Of a stretch of DNA of 64,000 nucleotides, positions 61,876 through 64,000 are shown one piece after another. Position numbers and translations under genes: made by a program. The stretch is from Chryseomonas sp014190935. Its GTDB lineage: Bacteria; Pseudomonadota; Gammaproteobacteria; Pseudomonadales; Pseudomonadaceae. Below the pieces are notes generated by a model. That model was not told the DNA's origin, did no database searches, and saw only the letters and a list, made by a program, of their open reading frames with translations. The stretch lies in NCBI RefSeq assembly GCF_014190935.1, contig NZ_JACHVV010000002.1, positions 1,054,001-1,118,000 of the forward strand, read 5' to 3'. How positions within the stretch are numbered: the first letter of the stretch is position 1; the number at the start of each line of letters is the position of its first letter.

Positions 61876-63519
61876 TTATTTCGCGCCGGGTTGTGGTTTG
61901 TAGAGTTCGAGCAGCTTGAGCGTGACGCCATTGGTCCAGCCGAAGCCGTCCTGCAACTCGTACTCGCCGCCGCCACCCCCCTGGCCACCAGTGAGGTCGT
62001 ATTTCTCCACCAGCTTTTGCTCGCGGGTGTAGAGGTTCTGCACCTGGGTCAGGAAGCGGGTGCCGATGTCCGCGGCCAGCTTGTCCTGCTGGTAGCGACG
62101 CAGGCCGTCCACGGCGACCCATTGCAGCGGCGCCCAGCCATTGGGCTCGTCCCACTGCTGGCCGGTCTTGACGGTGGTGGTGGCGATGCCGCCCGGACGC
62201 AGCAGCTGGTTGGCCACGGTCGCGGCGGTCTGGTCGGCGCTGCTCTGGCTGGCGAGGCCCACGAACAGCGGGAACAGGGTGGCGGCGGAAACCTTGTCGG
62301 TACGGCGCTTGGCCTGCCAGTCGAAGTCGGTGTAGTAACCGGCCGGATTCCACAGGTAGCGGTCGATGGCCTGCTGGCGGGTCTTGGCCTTCTGGCTGTA
62401 GGCCTGGACGCAACTGGCCTCGCCGGTCTTCTCGCAAGCCTTGGCGATGGTCTGCTCCAGATGATAGAGCAGGCTGTTGAGGTCAACCGGCGCGATGGCG
62501 GTGGTGCGAATGGTCGCCAGGGTCTTGCCGTCGCCCAGCCAGCGCGAGGAAAAGTCCCAGCCACTCTCGGCGCCGGCGCGCAGGTCGCGATAGACCTCGC
62601 CGGCCGGTCGGCCCTTGGCCTGGGCAGCGGTGGCCAGGTCTTCCATATAGGACTCCTGGCGCGGGGTGTCGCGGGCATCCCAGTAGCGATTGAGCAGGGT
62701 TCCGTCGGCCAGCCTGACCACATGGGCATTGGCCTGGCCCGGTTGCAGGCCTTCGGCGCCGGCCATCCAGTAGGCGTATTCCTTCTGCAGCTGCGGCAGG
62801 TAGCGACGATAGGCGGAATCGCCTTCCAGGCTGGCCTGCAGATCGACCATGTAGGCGAAGAACGGCGGCTGCGAGCGACTCAGGTAGTAGCTGCGGTTGC
62901 CGTTGGGGATGTGGCCGTAGACGTCGATCTCATGGGCGAAGTTGTCCACCATGTCGCGGACCAGGTCGGTGCGCCCGTCCTTGGCCAGCCCCAGCATGGT
63001 GAAGTAGGAATCCCAGTAGTAGACCTCGCGGAAGCGGCCACCCGGCACCACATAGGGCTTGGGCAGCGGCAGCAGGCTGCTGTAGGCCGGCACCTCTTCG
63101 TAGTGGCGGGTCAGCACCGGCCAGAGGTCCTTGACGTGGGTGGGCAGGTCGGCCCCCGCCTTGGGCGGGGCGGCCTTGATCGGATCGGATTCTTCGAAGT
63201 TGGCGCTGACGAAGGCCTTGAGGTCGAAGCCGGGCTTGTCGCGCTGGGCCAGGTAGTCCTGGCGGATGTCGGCCGGATTGCGCTTGGGCAGGGCATCGAC
63301 GAAGTGCTTCTGGTCGCTGAACAGCTTGCCCTGCTGCACCGCGGTGAACAGCTCGGGATAGGCCTGGTCCGGCGGCACGGCGCGGGCGTTGCTGGCGTCG
63401 CGCCAACTCCAGGTCGGGGTTTCCGGCTTGCTGCCCTCATGGGCGCAGGCGGCGAGAAAGGCGATGGACAGGGACAGGACGAGCATCCGCGCGGGTGGCG
63501 CAGGTGGCAGGCGTTTCAT
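61876..63519 (-). CDS. treA: Trehalase (GH37), predicted lipoprotein
   Basis: A 547-residue alpha,alpha-trehalase. Both family signatures are intact: PGGRFREVYYWDSYF and QWDEPNGWAPLQW. The catalytic Asp lies in AESGWDFSSRW, the Glu in GGGGEYELQDGFGWTNG. I start at 63519, with AGGAG 6 bases upstream. The N-terminus MKRLPPAPPARMLVLSLSIA runs into FLAAC (Cys25), a lipobox, so the enzyme may be lipid-anchored at the outer membrane and not freely periplasmic. It hydrolyses trehalose to two glucose. A clear terminator follows. Confidence 0.95.
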   Translation of the reverse strand: MKRLPPAPPARMLVLSLSIAFLAACAHEGSKPETPTWSWRDASNARAVPPDQAYPELFTAVQQGKLFSDQKHFVDALPKRNPADIRQDYLAQRDKPGFDLKAFVSANFEESDPIKAAPPKAGADLPTHVKDLWPVLTRHYEEVPAYSSLLPLPKPYVVPGGRFREVYYWDSYFTMLGLAKDGRTDLVRDMVDNFAHEIDVYGHIPNGNRSYYLSRSQPPFFAYMVDLQASLEGDSAYRRYLPQLQKEYAYWMAGAEGLQPGQANAHVVRLADGTLLNRYWDARDTPRQESYMEDLATAAQAKGRPAGEVYRDLRAGAESGWDFSSRWLGDGKTLATIRTTAIAPVDLNSLLYHLEQTIAKACEKTGEASCVQAYSQKAKTRQQAIDRYLWNPAGYYTDFDWQAKRRTDKVSAATLFPLFVGLASQSSADQTAATVANQLLRPGGIATTTVKTGQQWDEPNGWAPLQWVAVDGLRRYQQDKLAADIGTRFLTQVQNLYTREQKLVEKYDLTGGQGGGGGEYELQDGFGWTNGVTLKLLELYKPQPGAK

Positions 63520-63618
63520 GAAGCGCTCCTTTTCTTGTCGACACGACAGCAGCCGCAACGGAGGTTGCGACTCGAAAGGATCGACCCTGGCGCGCCGCGA
63601 CAGTTCGCCGCGACTGGC

Positions 63619-64000
63619 TCAGCCGCCCGGACGCAGACGCCTCACGCAGCGCGCCAGCTCTTCTAGGCCGAAGGGTTTGCCGATGAGTTCGACGCCCTCT
63701 TCCGCCAGCTCCGGCAGGGACGCCGGATCTGCCTGGCCGGACAGGTAGAGCACTGGCAGGCCGGGCGTGGTGGACCGCGCCTGTTCGGCCAGTTGCCGGC
63801 CGTCCAGCCCGGAGAGACCGAGACTGGTCACCAGCAGATCGATGCGCAGGGTGCCGGAGGCGATGAGCGCGACAGCGGTAGCGCTATCGGCCACCGCCAG
63901 CGGCGTGTAGCCCAGTTCCGCCAGCACCTCGCCGATGATGACGCGGACTTCGCGCTCCTCTTCGACGATCAGCGCGCAGTCGCCGGAGACTTCCGGCAGC
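63619..64000 (-). CDS. Protein with degenerate receiver domain (5' end off window)
   Basis: At least 127 residues of a CheY-like receiver; the reading frame stays open to base 64000, so the N-terminus lies outside. The domain has ALIVEEEREVRVIIGEVLAELGY, then DLLVTSLGLSGLDGRQLAEQ, then LPVLYLSGQ and IGKPFGLEELARCVRRL. The usual phospho-acceptor Asp in LLVTD is Ser (AGT codon), and the first acidic pair is Glu-Glu. Ser and Lys of the switch are kept. It is probably the C-terminal receiver of a hybrid kinase. Confidence 0.85.
   Translation of the reverse strand, partial: LPEVSGDCALIVEEEREVRVIIGEVLAELGYTPLAVADSATAVALIASGTLRIDLLVTSLGLSGLDGRQLAEQARSTTPGLPVLYLSGQADPASLPELAEEGVELIGKPFGLEELARCVRRLRPGG

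Overview
The window is a GC-rich, gene-dense piece of a Pseudomonas chromosome. Three things point there: the gene order queA-tgt-yajC-secD-secF, the order lptG/lptF divergent from pepA-holC-(hypothetical)-valS, and the family-typical forms of PurL, MltF and PlsB. A P. oryzihabitans/P. psychrotolerans-like species is my guess from codon usage and protein style; I could not test it. No rRNA, prophage, insertion sequence or CRISPR array is visible.

Layout. 1-5.6 kb: a DedA-PAP2 membrane phosphatase, an orphan PAS/GAF sensor kinase, a ferritin lacking the haem-ligand Met, and a RIO-like kinase. 5.8-11.7 kb: a complete 5-oxoproline (pyroglutamate) module, with pxpC-pxpB-pxpA and a LysR regulator on one strand and DUF969-DUF979 plus pyroglutamyl peptidase on the other. 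11.8-16 kb: a MATE pump, small proteins, an acyltransferase preceded by a possible leader ORF, and a glycine-zipper protein. 16-31 kb: conserved housekeeping genes (Sec auxiliary complex, queuosine synthesis, tRNA-Leu, LPS export permeases, PepA, HolC, ValS). 31-46 kb: PurL, MltF, TcdA, DapE, RlmA, a cold-shock protein, PlsB, a YbaY-like lipoprotein, an AraC regulator and an EamA transporter. 46-54 kb: Ung, NUDIX, GlpQ, RsuA, an aldo/keto reductase, RlmF and a malate:quinone oxidoreductase with an apparent signal peptide. 54-64 kb: a GH63-like glucosidase, a GAF-PAS-GGDEF diguanylate cyclase, a 227-bp tandem array, an ABC exporter, two minute acidic ORFs, a lipoprotein-type trehalase, and the end of a protein with a degenerate receiver domain.

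The most unusual element is the tandem array at 58579-59458: three full 227-bp units and one partial unit at exactly 227-bp spacing. Read on the minus strand, each unit ends in a UUCG-loop terminator and can form a closed multibranch fold. Amino-acid changes between units are mostly non-synonymous in the only shared reading frame, so a repeated structured RNA fits better than a protein. Second in interest are two REPIN-like pairs of inverted GTAG-headed palindromes, each accompanied by one copy of a 33-nt repeat, at 37.2-37.4 and 61.7-61.8 kb.
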